A DNA stretch of 64,000 bases from Lotus japonicus (taxonomy: Eukaryota; Streptophyta; Magnoliopsida; Fabales; Fabaceae): the NCBI RefSeq assembly GCF_012489685.1, contig NC_080046.1:60812195-60876194 (forward strand), read 5' to 3'. Positions 23,385 through 35,454 of this stretch are shown here, piece by piece (position 1 is the first letter of the stretch; every line of letters begins with the position of its first letter). The notes under the pieces were generated by a model that saw nothing but the letters and a program-made list of their open reading frames with translations, did no database searches and was not told where the DNA came from. Made by a program: the position numbers and the translations under genes.

Positions 23385-25190
23385 GCATGCCATTATCAAA
23401 AACCTCAGCTCCTGAATATTTTGCAATATTTTATTCCCTCCCCTTTGCATCACAACGTGACACGTGTCCCTCCATGAATATTATATTCATTTTTATTCCT
23501 CAAACCTTCGTTTTCCTTCTTCTTCCACTATCTCCATTAATTTGGTCTCCCCCATTATCTCGGCATAAACATAGAATCATTGAGTGTTTATTGTTGGTCA
23601 AATTTCAATGTACAATTAACATTAATCTTCATTGATTTTATCTCTCTTTATCCTCCTTTTTCTCATGTTGTTGAAAAACAGATTATGAATCCGGTCCCTT
23701 TTTCATTTATATTCGAAAATGATTTAATTATTCAGCCTCCTTTATTTGTATTTCTACATTCCCTATGTATTATTAAAATCGCCCACTAAGTAATTAAAAT
23801 AAAGAATATTTAATTTTAATTTCAACTATTTTATCTCCCTTCTTTTATTCTCTTTCTCCCATTATGTCTTCACATTTATACACATGAACCCCTATTCCTT
23901 ATTAACACAATATATTTCAAATTCATCATCCTCCATTTATTGGCTCAACATTCCATTTGATTTTTTTTTTCACCCCCCTTTAATGAATATTGGGACTTTG
24001 TGTTTTGATTTTCTCTATATGTGCCCAATAATTGTTTGTTCATCCCCCCTTATTTTGTTGTTTCCAATTCTTATTTTGAAATGAAAATTCAAAGGTTTCA
24101 ACCCATGTAGAGTCTTCTATATAAGTAGTTGTGTTGTGATGCCCTCATCCACAATCCCTTCTGAATTAAGAGTTTATCTTCTTCATAATTTGTTCTTCAT
24201 TCCCCTCTTGAAATGTCTCTCTGAGTTGATGATGTGTCCAAGATTGATGCTTCCAAAGAAACTTGGGCCATTGTTGTGAAGGTTGTGGTTAACTCCTAGC
24301 TACTCTGGATCTAAGCTACCTTCATCGTTGGAGATGGTTTTGATGGACTCCAAGGTTTCATTTTTACCCTATATTCCTCAATGTTTATGGGTTTATGTTT
24401 TGAGAATCTTTTTTTAACGTCCTTTTTTGTTTTTATTTAGGGCTGCAAAATACATGCTTCAATCTGGCGTACTTTAGTCTACCGATTCAAGAATCAATTG
24501 CTTGAGGGTCGTGTATACCAGATATCATTTTTTGGTGTTTGTGAGAACGGCGATGATTTCAGGACGACCTCTCATTCATACAAGGTTAATTTTCAAATGC
24601 ATACCAGTGTTAGGCTTATGGCTAACACCCCATCACAGGAAAACATTTTACCTTCATGCCTTTATCTGATGTTGTCTTCAAGGATCCTGACACATCCTTC
24701 CTCATAGGTAGATTTTATCTGTTTATTTATTTTTTGATATTTTATCTGTTTATTTTTTGATTCATCCTTCTTTCAATCTATAAATTATTCATCCCTTAAT
24801 TTGATTATTGCTCTTTTTGTTATCTTTATACGTAATTTTTTTGTTATTTCAAATTTTGTTTTTTCTGTTAATATATTTATATATAGAATCGTTGTGATTT
24901 TGTTGTTATTATGTTTTTTTTTTGTTTTTTTTTTACATTATATAAACGTTGTTATGACCCTCTAAAAGTTTTATTTTTTCCAGATGTCATAGGTATCTTG
25001 ATTGGCTCCTCTGGTGAGCAGAAGTTTGAGAAGTATGGTAAAGTGCAAAAGAGGATCACACTAGAAATTGAACAGGAAGGGATCAGATCAATTTCCAAGA
25101 TGCCATTATGAAAAAACCCCAGCTGCATAATATTTTACAATATTTTATTCCCCTAACTTTGAACCACAACTTGCCACGTGTCCTCTTTGT
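23385..25190 (+). repeat. Direct repeat of Helitron 5'-subterminal sequence
   Basis: The segment 23385-23470 ('gccattatcaaaaacctcag', '...aatattttattcccctc', '...cacgtgtcc') recurs at 25101-25185. The second copy immediately follows the RPA-like pseudogene. This suggests two overlapping or nested insertions of one family. Confidence 0.7.
24213..25093 (+). pseudogene. RPA1-like (DUF223/OB-fold) protein pseudogene
   Basis: Three exon-like blocks join with good splice signals: 24213-24354, 24441-24707 and 24984-25093. The last junction restores codon phase (LI-D-VIG). Translation gives the plant RPA70-like N-terminal signature: KIDASKETWAIVVKVV, then NQLLEGRVYQISFFGV, then a DVIGILIGSSGEQ block. 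Such genes encode single-strand DNA-binding OB folds and are frequent passengers of plant Helitrons. Stops in the first block (TGA at 24222, plus two later) and loss of everything after the third block make it non-functional. Confidence 0.75.
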
Positions 25191-28100
25191 ATTATTTTAT
25201 TCAAATTTATTCATCTATTCTTCCTTCTCCCTCTTCCCCCACTATCTCCATCATTTTTTCTCTCCCCCATTTACTCGGTCTCCTCAACTATTTATTCTGA
25301 GTGTTTAATACTATCTTTTTTCTATGTGTAATTAACTCTCATTTCATTCTTTTTCTCTCTCAAATATATTTTCTTAACTATTCTCTACTCCTATTCCTCC
25401 CCTTTCTCCTAGGAGTATTACTTTTTCTCCTTAATATGTTTGAACCCTACTTCATTGATTCCTTTCCTTTACTATTAATCACGTATAAAAATTTCTCCAC
25501 TAGACTAGCCGGTTTTCAATGCTATTAATTTTGTTTCCATTTAAAAAAAAGTTATTAATTCCGTTAAAAGTTTTTTTTTGAACAAAATTAATTCTGTTAA
25601 AAGGTAAATACAAGCATCTGAATCCAAACGTTTTTTTTTTTCCACATTTCAAATTTATCCCTTAAAAGGTTTTTAAATGATATATGAAAATTGTATTAAT
25701 GTATCAAGGAGACTAAAATATTACTGTAAAAAAAAAAGAGACTAAAATATTAGGGATTTAAAAAATTTGATCCCTTCTCCAATTTTAATTTAAAAAATCC
25801 TTAAATATGAGTTAAAGCAAGCATCTGGATCCAAGCCTTTTTTTTTTATGCGATTTTTTAATCCAATTTCAAAAATTTTCCTTCCCAAGTGTTTTAATCT
25901 AAATCTAAATACAATATAAAAGAGAACCTATAAGAAGGAAACTTTTGACACATGTCACACATTGACATACCTTTCACCTATTTTCTCAACAATTAAATAA
26001 TTCAAAAAGAAAAACTTATTTCTACTTATGGAAACTTCAAAGTGGCACTTTTGATAATTGGAATTAAGTTGGGCGTAGGCAGGTAATAAGCCATCTTATT
26101 TATTTATATTTTGAATTATTTTAATCAGTTTAATGTCTCCTATTAATGACCACCTAAAATTTGTTTCCCACTATCTATTTATTGACCAATCAAATTTTTT
26201 TTGAAAAACAATTTAAACCATTATTTTGACTTAAAAAACAACCTCAATGATGCCCAATCAAATTTAAAGGTGATTAAGTCCCAGTTGAATGTTTCAAAAA
26301 ATAAGTCATTAGAATTCTATTCACATTTTCTACTCAATTCAATGTACCAGATTGAAATGAAATTAAACTTAACTAGCCAATAAACAAGTGGGTTATCACA
26401 AATTTTAAATAAATATTTAAAATCCACTTTGAAAAATCCCAAGCTCATTAACTGCACACATATATCGTGGCTATCTTTTTCTTTGTCTTTGCATTTAATA
26501 AATAAATAATTTTCTTTGACTTTCCCTTGGAAGAACAAAAGTTTTCTGCAACTAATCATAAATCATTTTCAATACACCAAATTTAAATTCATTCAGCCAC
26601 ATCGTTTTCTGGTTCACAAAGATACTTTGCATCGGTACAACACAAATATTTATGGAGCTTCAATCTTTTCTTCTCCTCCCTAACCCCATTGCCCAGGTAT
26701 AAATAGTCATTCTCATGGACCTTTATTTCCATCTTCGTTCATGCTTTGTTTTCGGTATATCCTAGCTTTTTTTATGTTTTGGTTTCATTTGATCGATCCT
26801 GTGATTATTTTTTGTATATCATACTCATTGTTATATTCAATCTTCACATGTTGTTTTTCCTATTTTGTTCTACCTTTGAGTGAGATGGTTTTGGTTTCTT
26901 TTAGCATGTCCTTTGTGTTTCTAGCATCCTCATCTCTCTCTCTTTTCATGTGATCATTATTTCCAGGAAGACTTCACTACTCCGTCGATGAACTCATCAA
27001 GTTCAAATTATTTAGCATACGACCTCTACAACTGTAAAATGAGACTTATAGAAGCCTTCTTATGGTGACATGATTTCTTCTATAAGGACTGGTTTTGCTG
27101 CAAAGTGCCAGATTATTTGTTAAATCATTCTAAAAATTTACAGTGGATGATATAGTCTTCTTGGGTGGCTTTGTGTTCTTCGGTCATTCAATTTTGTTCG
27201 AAATCCAGTTTAAGGATTTGGACTAAATGAGGCTGCAATGAAATTATCATTATTCTTTAAAAAAAAAAATATGTTCTCTAATGTTGAAATATGATTGAAG
27301 CTTGAATTTGAAGAAGGATTCTAAAATGCTACCACCTTCAAGTTCTTATTTCCCTATTTTCAAAGGGTAGGTTTTGTTAAATCTATTGGTTTTTTTTTTT
27401 AGGATTTAAAACTGTGAAGTCTAAGTGTTTCATTTTTCATGCCTTTTTTTACAGGATCCATTGACATTGATCTTATCACTGGACTTTTGTGGTTTTAGCC
27501 GGTAACTCACATCATAATCAATGAAGAAGTCATATAACAAAGTGAATAGAGCCGAGCAAGTAACACACATCATAACACCGTGCATATGCAATTTTTTTGT
27601 TCAAACAAAAAGCTATTCGTAATACTTCTTGATTGGGGAATTTGAATATAGTTGTTTTCCATTTTTAGCTAATCTTCACTATTTAATATTCATCATGGCA
27701 ATGTGTTACACTTGATTCAGGTTTTGATTAGAAAACATTTTGTACTGGCTCTCTTAAGCCGTGTGCTCTATATTATTTGTTATTAATTTATTGTGTGAAT
27801 TAAAGTTTGTCTTTAATTTGCTAAACCATTAAGGAATATATGTTTTTAGCCATGGACGTCTTACTGATAATTGTCTCATGTGACTCGAATGTAGAGACTT
27901 GCCTTTCTAAATGCAGATGGTTTGTACATCTACCTACTTGAAGATCTTAATATCCATCCTCAGCTATATCTTCAAGTTAGTAAAGACCATTCTATTGATT
28001 AATATCCCTGTTTTCCTTTGTTTTTCTATGCTAATTTCCTCTATTTTGATGACTCTCAGATAATTTCCAAGCATATGAAAAATTGGAACGGCGGAATGTA

Positions 28101-28985
28101 GTAAGAGCTTTCTACGAATGACTGTCCAACCCCTCTTATTTCCTATCAATCCTATGATTATCCTTCATTTCTTTCTTTTCTTTTCCAGTTGCCTGATCTA
28201 TGGATTTTTCTGCTGCTTGGTGCGTTCCCAAGGGCTGTTCAGGTCTAACTATGAAACCAGAATTTAAAAGAGAATCCTTTTATTTTGGCACAAATTCTGA
28301 TTCTGGAATTATGGTTGGGGTGGAGGGTCCTTTGTGTTTCTACTATGAAGGGTTGATTGCTCTTAAGAGTGTACAAAGGAAGTGCCTGAAAACAAGAGGC
28401 GTATTTCAATTATTAAAGGTATTGTTATTTCTAGGCGTAATGCTGGCCTCAATTGAACATTCAGAATTAGAAGGATGGTGGCTGGGGTTGACATCCATAA
28501 TCTATTTCCACTGTATTCACCAAACATAAAGGAGATAAAGGTGATTGACTAGAAGAAAGTGAGAAGGGCCAAACTCTACTACACGAGGGATAGATTGAAC
28601 TTTAACAAATAACCCCGATCTCCATCCTATATTATTTATGATTCACCTGCTCAAGTCTTTAGGGAAAATGCAAGTTTATTAGAAGTATATGTAATCCAGA
28701 CTTGAAAATGCAAGTTTATTATGTAATTATTAATAAATTTTTGAGAATGTGTAAAGGCACACACTGCACGCACACAACCGATTGTTTTTAATTTGACCTT
28801 CCAGATTCCACATCTTTCTAATTCAATGAAGTGATTTAATTTTTACCAAAGAAAAAGGATTAATTTAATTTTTACCAAAGAAAAAGGAGTGAATTAAGAA
28901 CATTTATAAAACTTAATTAGTGATTGCTTGGACTATATTAAATGCTTAATTTCAATTGGAGTATTTTTTTTATAAGCCAAGTTGT
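25191..28985. other. AT-rich non-coding interior of the Helitron-like region
   Basis: No gene could be recognised on either strand. Pyrimidine-rich tracts dominate to about 25500. Scattered splice-like and short open stretches (for example 28200-28529) show no family signature and are not annotated as genes. Confidence 0.45.
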
Positions 28986-29088
28986 ATTAGAAATTAGAGG
29001 TACATATTAACAAGGTCATGCGAGAAGCAACATTTTTCATGAAAATACTTTCAAGTTGATACTAATAGAATTTTTTTTATAATTTTAG

Positions 29089-29970
29089 CAATGTTCTGAA
29101 AACCGGACCGATCATTGAACCGGTGATGACACTGGTTTAAGGTTTAAAGGTTCAACCGAGGTTAGACCGGGGTCCAACCGTTAATAATATATTAATATTT
29201 AAAATATATAGAATATACTAAATATCATTTAATACTAATACTTATTATGTTACTCTTACATTTTTACCCAAATTTGATTTTAATTACATGTAATATTACA
29301 ATAAGTGAATATGGAGCCAACAAAATAATAAATAAAATGAATGCACCTAGGACGTGTTAATTTTTTCATTGGCCAGGACATGTTAATTAAACATACTATC
29401 ATGAAATAATTAAAGTTTTATCAAGTTTATATATTCAAAATAAAACAAAGTAACGAACATGTTTCCTAGCATCATATTTTTGTTATACAGTGGTAGGTAC
29501 AAAATAATTAAAAACATCAGATCCTTTTATGAACGTAAAAACATCAGATCCTTGGTAATGTATATTGGAAAGTGGTGTTACTATAAAAAAAAAAGTATAT
29601 ATTGGAAAGTGGTGAAAATTCCAAACCATATTTAATATTTCTCCATTTTTTAAGTTTAGATTGACAATGAAAGTGGAAAGATTGACATTGGGAGGGGAGA
29701 ATTCTGAAAAGTGAAAAGCTGGTGCGCACGGAAATCGAAATCTGTTGAGAGAGGAGAGTTAAAGAGAGAGAAAAAAACATATTTTAAACTGTATCCGGTT
29801 TGACCACTGGTCTACCGGTTTTTCCGGTTTTAACCGGTTTTAGACCGGTTTGAGCGGTTCGATTCCGGTTTACTTTCCAGCGGTTCCTGCAGTGTTCCGG
29901 ACCGGTACCATGTTCGGTTCCCGGTTGAACCGGTCGAACCGGCCGGTCCGGTCCGGTTTTCAGAACATTG
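29089..29970. mobile_element. hAT-type TIR element, 882 bp
   Basis: The terminal inverted repeat CAATGTTCTGAAAACCGG (perfect for the first 21 bases) is flanked by an 8-bp duplication AATTTTAG (29081-29088 and 29971-29978). The subterminal regions are packed with ACCGG/CCGGT motifs, especially 29800-29960. No transposase frame is present. It interrupts one unit of the surrounding repeat array. Confidence 0.9.
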
Positions 29971-30555
29971 AATTTTAGTACTTTTTCCAGACTTTTAAAA
30001 TAAAATTTCCAGACTTAGGTGCGGTCCAATTTTAGTACTCTAATTAAATGATGGTGCTTGCTATGGTACCTTAATCCAGATCAAGGTGTGGTACCCTAAA
30101 ATGATATAGAGCAATAGAAAACATACAATTCAAACTTAGAGGAAGATTTAGATGTTTAATATGGGTGGAGCATGAAGGAAGAAGATCCTGACATGAAAGG
30201 AATTTAGATGATCTCTCAGAATTGCAAGTTGAACTAAAAACCGTAATTTTCATATTGTGTATTATATAACAGAAACAAACTTAAAAAGTCTATGTTATTA
30301 ATTCTTTAAGTTGATTATTAACCTTTTTAAAATTGCAATAATAATTCATTTCGCCTTTTTTCAACAAAATTATAACTTAAAATATCACATGAGGTACCAC
30401 ACCCAAAAAAAATTATGGGCACCACAGAATTTACCTTAAATGATTTACATTCAATGCATTCCCTCTATCGTTTAATTAGAAATACGCAGACAAAAAAGAG
30501 GCATGCATGAAAGCTGGATTTACATTCAATGCAATCCCTCTATAGTTTAAAGTTA

Positions 30556-30570
<15 letters not shown>

Positions 30571-30605
<35 letters not shown>

Positions 30606-30609
30606 ATAT
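30571..30609. repeat. (TA)n microsatellite
   Basis: An alternating AT run with one interruption. Confidence 0.85.
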
Positions 30610-31360
30610 GAAATGTCGACTGAAATTGGAATAAATGAACATATATAAGTTTTACTTATTTATGTTGGAGTTACAAATTATAAAGCTTATATGGGTAGGA
30701 AAATGTTATGTCAAAATACTTTCAAGTTGGAATTAATATAAAATATGTTTTAATTTGGTTTTAGTACTTTTCCCAACCTGTGTAAATAATTTAAGGGTAT
30801 ATATATATAGAAGCATTATAATTTGATTGTGAATATAGGGCTCCCAGAGTGGATTAGAGAAGAATTAACATGTTTAGTCTATATTTATTTATTATATAGT
30901 ACAACGCTCCTACATGTTGAAATATTTTGCATGAAAATACTTTAAATCGAAACTAATTGAAAAAGTTTTAATAAAAATGTAGTACTTTTTCCGTACTTTT
31001 AAATAATTTTAAGAGTAGATATGCAAAACCATTTTAATTTGATTTTGAAAATATAGATTCCACGGGGTCTTACATTTATATTAAAATATTTTCAAGTTGA
31101 ATATAACAAACAATATAATTTTTATTTTTTTTTCCATAAATTTCATATATAAATATGAAATTTTGACGACAATTGGAATAAATGAACATATACAACTTAT
31201 ATTTTTTTATGTTTAAGTTTTTCCATGAGAAAGTAAAATAAATTATTGAGTCACTAAATTAAAGTTTTACAAGCATCCAATCAGCATAACAATCTCTCAA
31301 CATAGATTAATTCAGCTTCTAAATGAACAAGTTGTTGGAATAACAAGTCATTTATACATT

Positions 31361-31368
31361 AGAGAGAG

Positions 31369-31463
<95 letters not shown>
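31361..31463 (+). repeat. (GA)n microsatellite
   Basis: About 100 bases of nearly perfect GA dinucleotides with one GGGG interruption near 31368-31371. This is the longest simple repeat in the window. Confidence 0.95.
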
Positions 31464-31464
<1 letters not shown>

Positions 31465-31739
31465 AATTTGCCACACGGGGTTGAAAATATATAGTCTATA
31501 TTTGTTGATTTTTAGGTTACATATTAAAAAGCCGATACGACGGGGACATTTAACATGAAAATACCTCCAAGTTGAAACTAATAGAAAATGTTTTAGTATA
31601 ATTTTTAAACTTTTTTTTAGACTTTTTAAATATTTTTAGGAGTAGATATACAGATGCATTACAATTTGATTGTGAATATAGAATCTGATGGTGAAGAATG
31701 TTTATATTAAAATATTTTCAATTAAAAATAAGAAAAGAG

Positions 31740-33360
31740 CAAATTCTATTATTATTTTATGGGTTGAGGGGGGAGGTCCGAAAATCAATTCCTAGATGGT
31801 GCAATTTATGAGTATGATGTACAAAAAAATATCACATCTTCTATATGTTATAAATTATGTAAAATTATTTAGATATGGGAAAAACGAACTTAAAAAATAA
31901 AATCATGCAATTTATTATATATTCAATTTTTATATCATAATCATATTTTTTTTGGTACATCGAAAAGATATCATAATCATATTAATTAAACATTAAATTA
32001 AATTGTATTGTATTTATTTATTATTTATATAAAAAAATCATTATATTAAGAACAAATTTAAAGGGAATAATCCATATATTTAAACTAATATATTTCTTAA
32101 ATATTTAAGTTGTGTTTTTCATAAATTTTAATAGGAAATATATATAAAAGGGAATAAAAGTATGATAGTAAAGATCTTTTAATATAACTTATACTTTTAT
32201 ATAGACTTTTTAAATATTTTTAGGAGTAGATCTACAGAAGCATTATAATTTGACTGTGAAAATAGGATCTGACGGGGAAGAACGTTCACATTAAAATATT
32301 TTCAATTAAAAATAACAAAAGTCGAATCATTGGCTTGGAGCTTAAGGCGAGAGTCTGAATGCACTTTGAATAAGGGGTGAAAGAAATTCATAAAGGCGAA
32401 TAACCTTACAGAGAATCATTATGTTTGGTTCGTGATTCATAAAGCTGATCCACATGTTATTCATGTTGGAGTCATGAACGAGTTAATTTTGTGAAAAATT
32501 AAACCAACCAAAAGTCAGTTATGGAAATTTTTTTTTATTGTGTTTTTTATTTATCTTGGTGGTGAACAATTAGATTGATTGGATTTTATATCCAAAAAAA
32601 TTGTATGCTTTACGGAATGTGGTGTTTTTCCACCAGAGATATGCATTGCGATTTTTAATTAAATGTTCTTGCTTTTTCATAAATATATCATAGTATTTTA
32701 TATAAGAGAATATTATTATTGCATTCTTTAAATTTTGAATACACATCCGTATTTATTTAGAGTTTAGGAAATCACAATGATATGGTGTAAAAATATGTAA
32801 TCCATATTTTATATAATCTTATTTGGAGATATGAAAAACAAAAATAAAAGGATAAAAAAAATCATACAAATATTGTATTATTATATCATAAACAAATTAA
32901 AAACACAATAAATTATATTTAGATTTTTTGTTCATTCATACAAAATAGTCGATGACAAAGGAGTAGTATCTAATTGCACTCGGAATGTTGTGTATGAAGA
33001 AGTATTCCAGAACTGATGAATGGTTAGATTATCTATCTTTGAATTTGTACTTCTTTGTATAATGCACATTGTATTTAGCGTGCTGTATTTTTTGATCTAC
33101 TTATTTAAAACATTTTCTAAATTGTTGCAGATTCAACAGACTTTCAATGATAATGGGGCAGCAAGCAACAAGTGGAATGCATAACGTTCATATGACATCT
33201 TTTTGTTGCTGATATATATATTTCTGTAATCATCAACCTTTGTTAGATTCATTTAGTTTTTCATTGTTGTGTAAACGAATCAAATCTAATTTCAATTGTT
33301 ATCTATGGTTTTGTGGTAGTTAATCATGTCAATTTCATGTAAAAATAATTGTCATAAAAA
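31740..33360. other. AT-rich non-coding sequence
   Basis: Apart from the last unit of the dispersed repeat (32165-32330), nothing recognisable is seen. No gene is supported on either strand. Confidence 0.45.
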
Positions 33361-33578
33361 ATTAGAAAAATCTTTCGCCGTGCAGCGCACGGATAAAAAC
33401 ACTAGTATCCTTTTGATTCTCGAAAAATAAATGTCTATAATGTTTTGTATAAATCATCACTTCTCATTTAAAGAAATTAAACTATCTAAAGAAGGTAAAG
33501 TATCATTTAATTAAAAATAAAATTTTAAAATGTTTGACTTTTTTCTTTCGCTTTCATTAAATGTAAAAAATGGAGGAG

Positions 33579-35214
33579 TTTATTATGGTCATCTAAAAAC
33601 TTGTGCAAGGTTGCACCAAGCACTTTTGACCTATGATAGCAGATTTTGCAGGTAATTCCCATTTTTTTAAAATACAAATATTTAATATATTATGGTATAA
33701 TTAGGGAAATAGTTAGTGAATGATTATAGTTAAGTGGGTGTGGTAACAGTTCTTCACTTCCAGAAATTCATCTTCATCATCCATCTTCTTCATTCCCCAG
33801 ATTTTGGAAAAAAAAAATTGGATCAAGAAATCAGTGGGTTTTAACACCACCGTAATTCTTCATCTTCCCCAAACAAATGGCAAAAGCTGAAGGGAAGAAA
33901 AATATGAAAAGAAACACAAACACGAATGAACAGGGTTCAAGTTCATCAACAAGGAAGAGACAAAAAAACACAAAAGTGTTGTTGCTCAAGACCAAATGGT
34001 ATCACCAAATCCAGAAACCCTCGCCAACCATGTGACAGGTTTTGTTTGGAACCATTGTTATTAGCACTTCCAATAACAAGGGATACCCAAATAACAAACT
34101 TAAAAAACACCCAAGTTCCAGTAGTGAAACCTGCATTTTGGGTCCAAAGTGAAATTCACAAAATTGTTTCAAATGTTCATCGATCAAGAAGATTGGAGGC
34201 ATATTCTAATTGAGATGAATAAAATTAATAAATATATATAGACAGTGGAAGTGAAATTCATCAAGAATGAACCAAATCAAAATCCAAATACAACAACCAA
34301 CCCCAAAATCCAGAAAAATCAGAACAAGAATAAGAAGAGGAGAAAGACCCACCAACCCCCAACAACCCAGAAACCCTCACCCACACACCACAACAGGAGA
34401 AAGAGAGAAGATGTTAGAGTGGAAAAATCAAAACTTTTCCTTGTCACATGCCAGATTCGAACTCATCTCTGCCAGATTCATCATCACTCCCTTTCCCTTT
34501 TCTCTTCAGATCTGTGAGTTCTACGGTTCGTGAGTTCCATCTCCAGATATCCATGGGCTGGTTCAAAGCTTGCGGCCATGGGCTGACTGGATTCAATGTT
34601 CTTTGTCTCCCTCTCGATCTGGATCTCTTTCAACAGTTATGGGTCGGATTCAAAAGCACCACCTTTTTCGCTTGGTTCGATCTACCCGTCTGTCGGCATG
34701 GCTAGCTTCGATGGTTGGGTTTCAGATCTGGTGCTTGTGGTGGTGGTTGGTCCTCCCCTCTTCAGATCTAGAGCTTGTGGCGGCGCGAGAGAGGAGCGGC
34801 GTATTGGAACTCGTGAGGGAGACCGACGCTGGAACCGGCGAGGAGCGTGGTGCGTGGCGGCTGGAACCGGCAACAAAGGAGGAGCGTGGCGGCGGCGCTG
34901 TTTTGTGAGGAAAAAAGGAGAAGAGGTTGAGAAGGAAGGAAACGAAAGAAGATGAAAGGAGGTTGCTAGGTCAATTGGTTCTGGAAAAGATTCTGGAGAT
35001 TGTATTTTTTATTTTGGAGAAATAATTGATTTAGTATTAGAGGATGGAGAGAGAGATGGATCTGATGTATTAATTAACCTAACCCATTTTAATTTTCTTT
35101 TTTTTAAACTCATTTTAATTTTCGAAAATACAAAAATAAAATAAAAAAACCTGGAGCAGCAGGTTAAAATGGCCAAGTGTAACTGTGCACAAGTTTTTAC
35201 ATGACCATAATAAA
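33579..35214. mobile_element. TIR element with gene-like GC-richer interior, 1636 bp
   Basis: Inverted ends TTTATTATGGTCAT(C/G)TAAAA...CTTGTGCA match over about 35 bases (33579-33615 against 35214-35178). The interior from 34240 to 34950 is richer in GC and has overlapping open frames of 60-120 codons in all frames, as in Pack-MULE-like elements that carry host fragments. No protein family could be recognised, and no clear target duplication was seen. Confidence 0.65.
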
Positions 35215-35454
35215 TTTTTCCGTAAAAAATCTCATTGATTTATTTCTATATTTTAAGAAGAGAATTGTTATACGGCACAACATAGTTGGACACACGACAG
35301 TAAAATTAGAACAAATCGACAATGGATTAGAATACATGAGAGGTGAGAGAAAATGATATTTGAGTGTTGAACTTGACAAATAACACAGCCGTGTCTTGTC
35401 GTCGTGCTAAATAATATTTCCCTTTTAAGAAAAGGTAAAATTTGGAAAGTATTA

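Larger units (their letters stand above)
28990..32330 (+). repeat. Dispersed array of a degenerate unit of about 170 bp, five copies
   Basis: Copies occur at about 29030-30010 (split by a hAT element), 30705-30860, 30925-31110, 31548-31735 and 32165-32330. Each reads 'atgaaaatacttt(c)aagttg', then 'tagtac-tttttccagacttttaaa', then 'agtagatatacagaagcatta' and 'atttgattgtgaatatag'. Spacing is irregular. Non-coding. Confidence 0.72.
23341..33406 (+). mobile_element. Helitron-like element, probable extent
   Basis: The right end has a clean Helitron 3' signature: the perfect hairpin CCGTGC-AGC-GCACGG, ten bases, then CTAGT (33402-33406). The left end is proposed at the TCTCTATC...TATATATATTAAAGCA phrase, typical of plant Helitron 5' ends, but the preceding base is T rather than A. 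The following 3' base is also not the expected T. Between them lie an RPA-like pseudogene, common cargo of plant Helitrons, and later insertions. No Rep/helicase gene is seen, so it would be non-autonomous, and it may be a composite of several copies. Confidence 0.42.

Noticed and set aside
28200..28529. 109-codon open frame in the Helitron-like region
   Set aside because: No family signature, no neighbouring exon with consistent phase, composition like its surroundings.
34245..34955. Overlapping open frames of 60-120 codons
   Set aside because: All frames are open because of GC-richer composition within a TIR element; no conserved motif was found in any of them.
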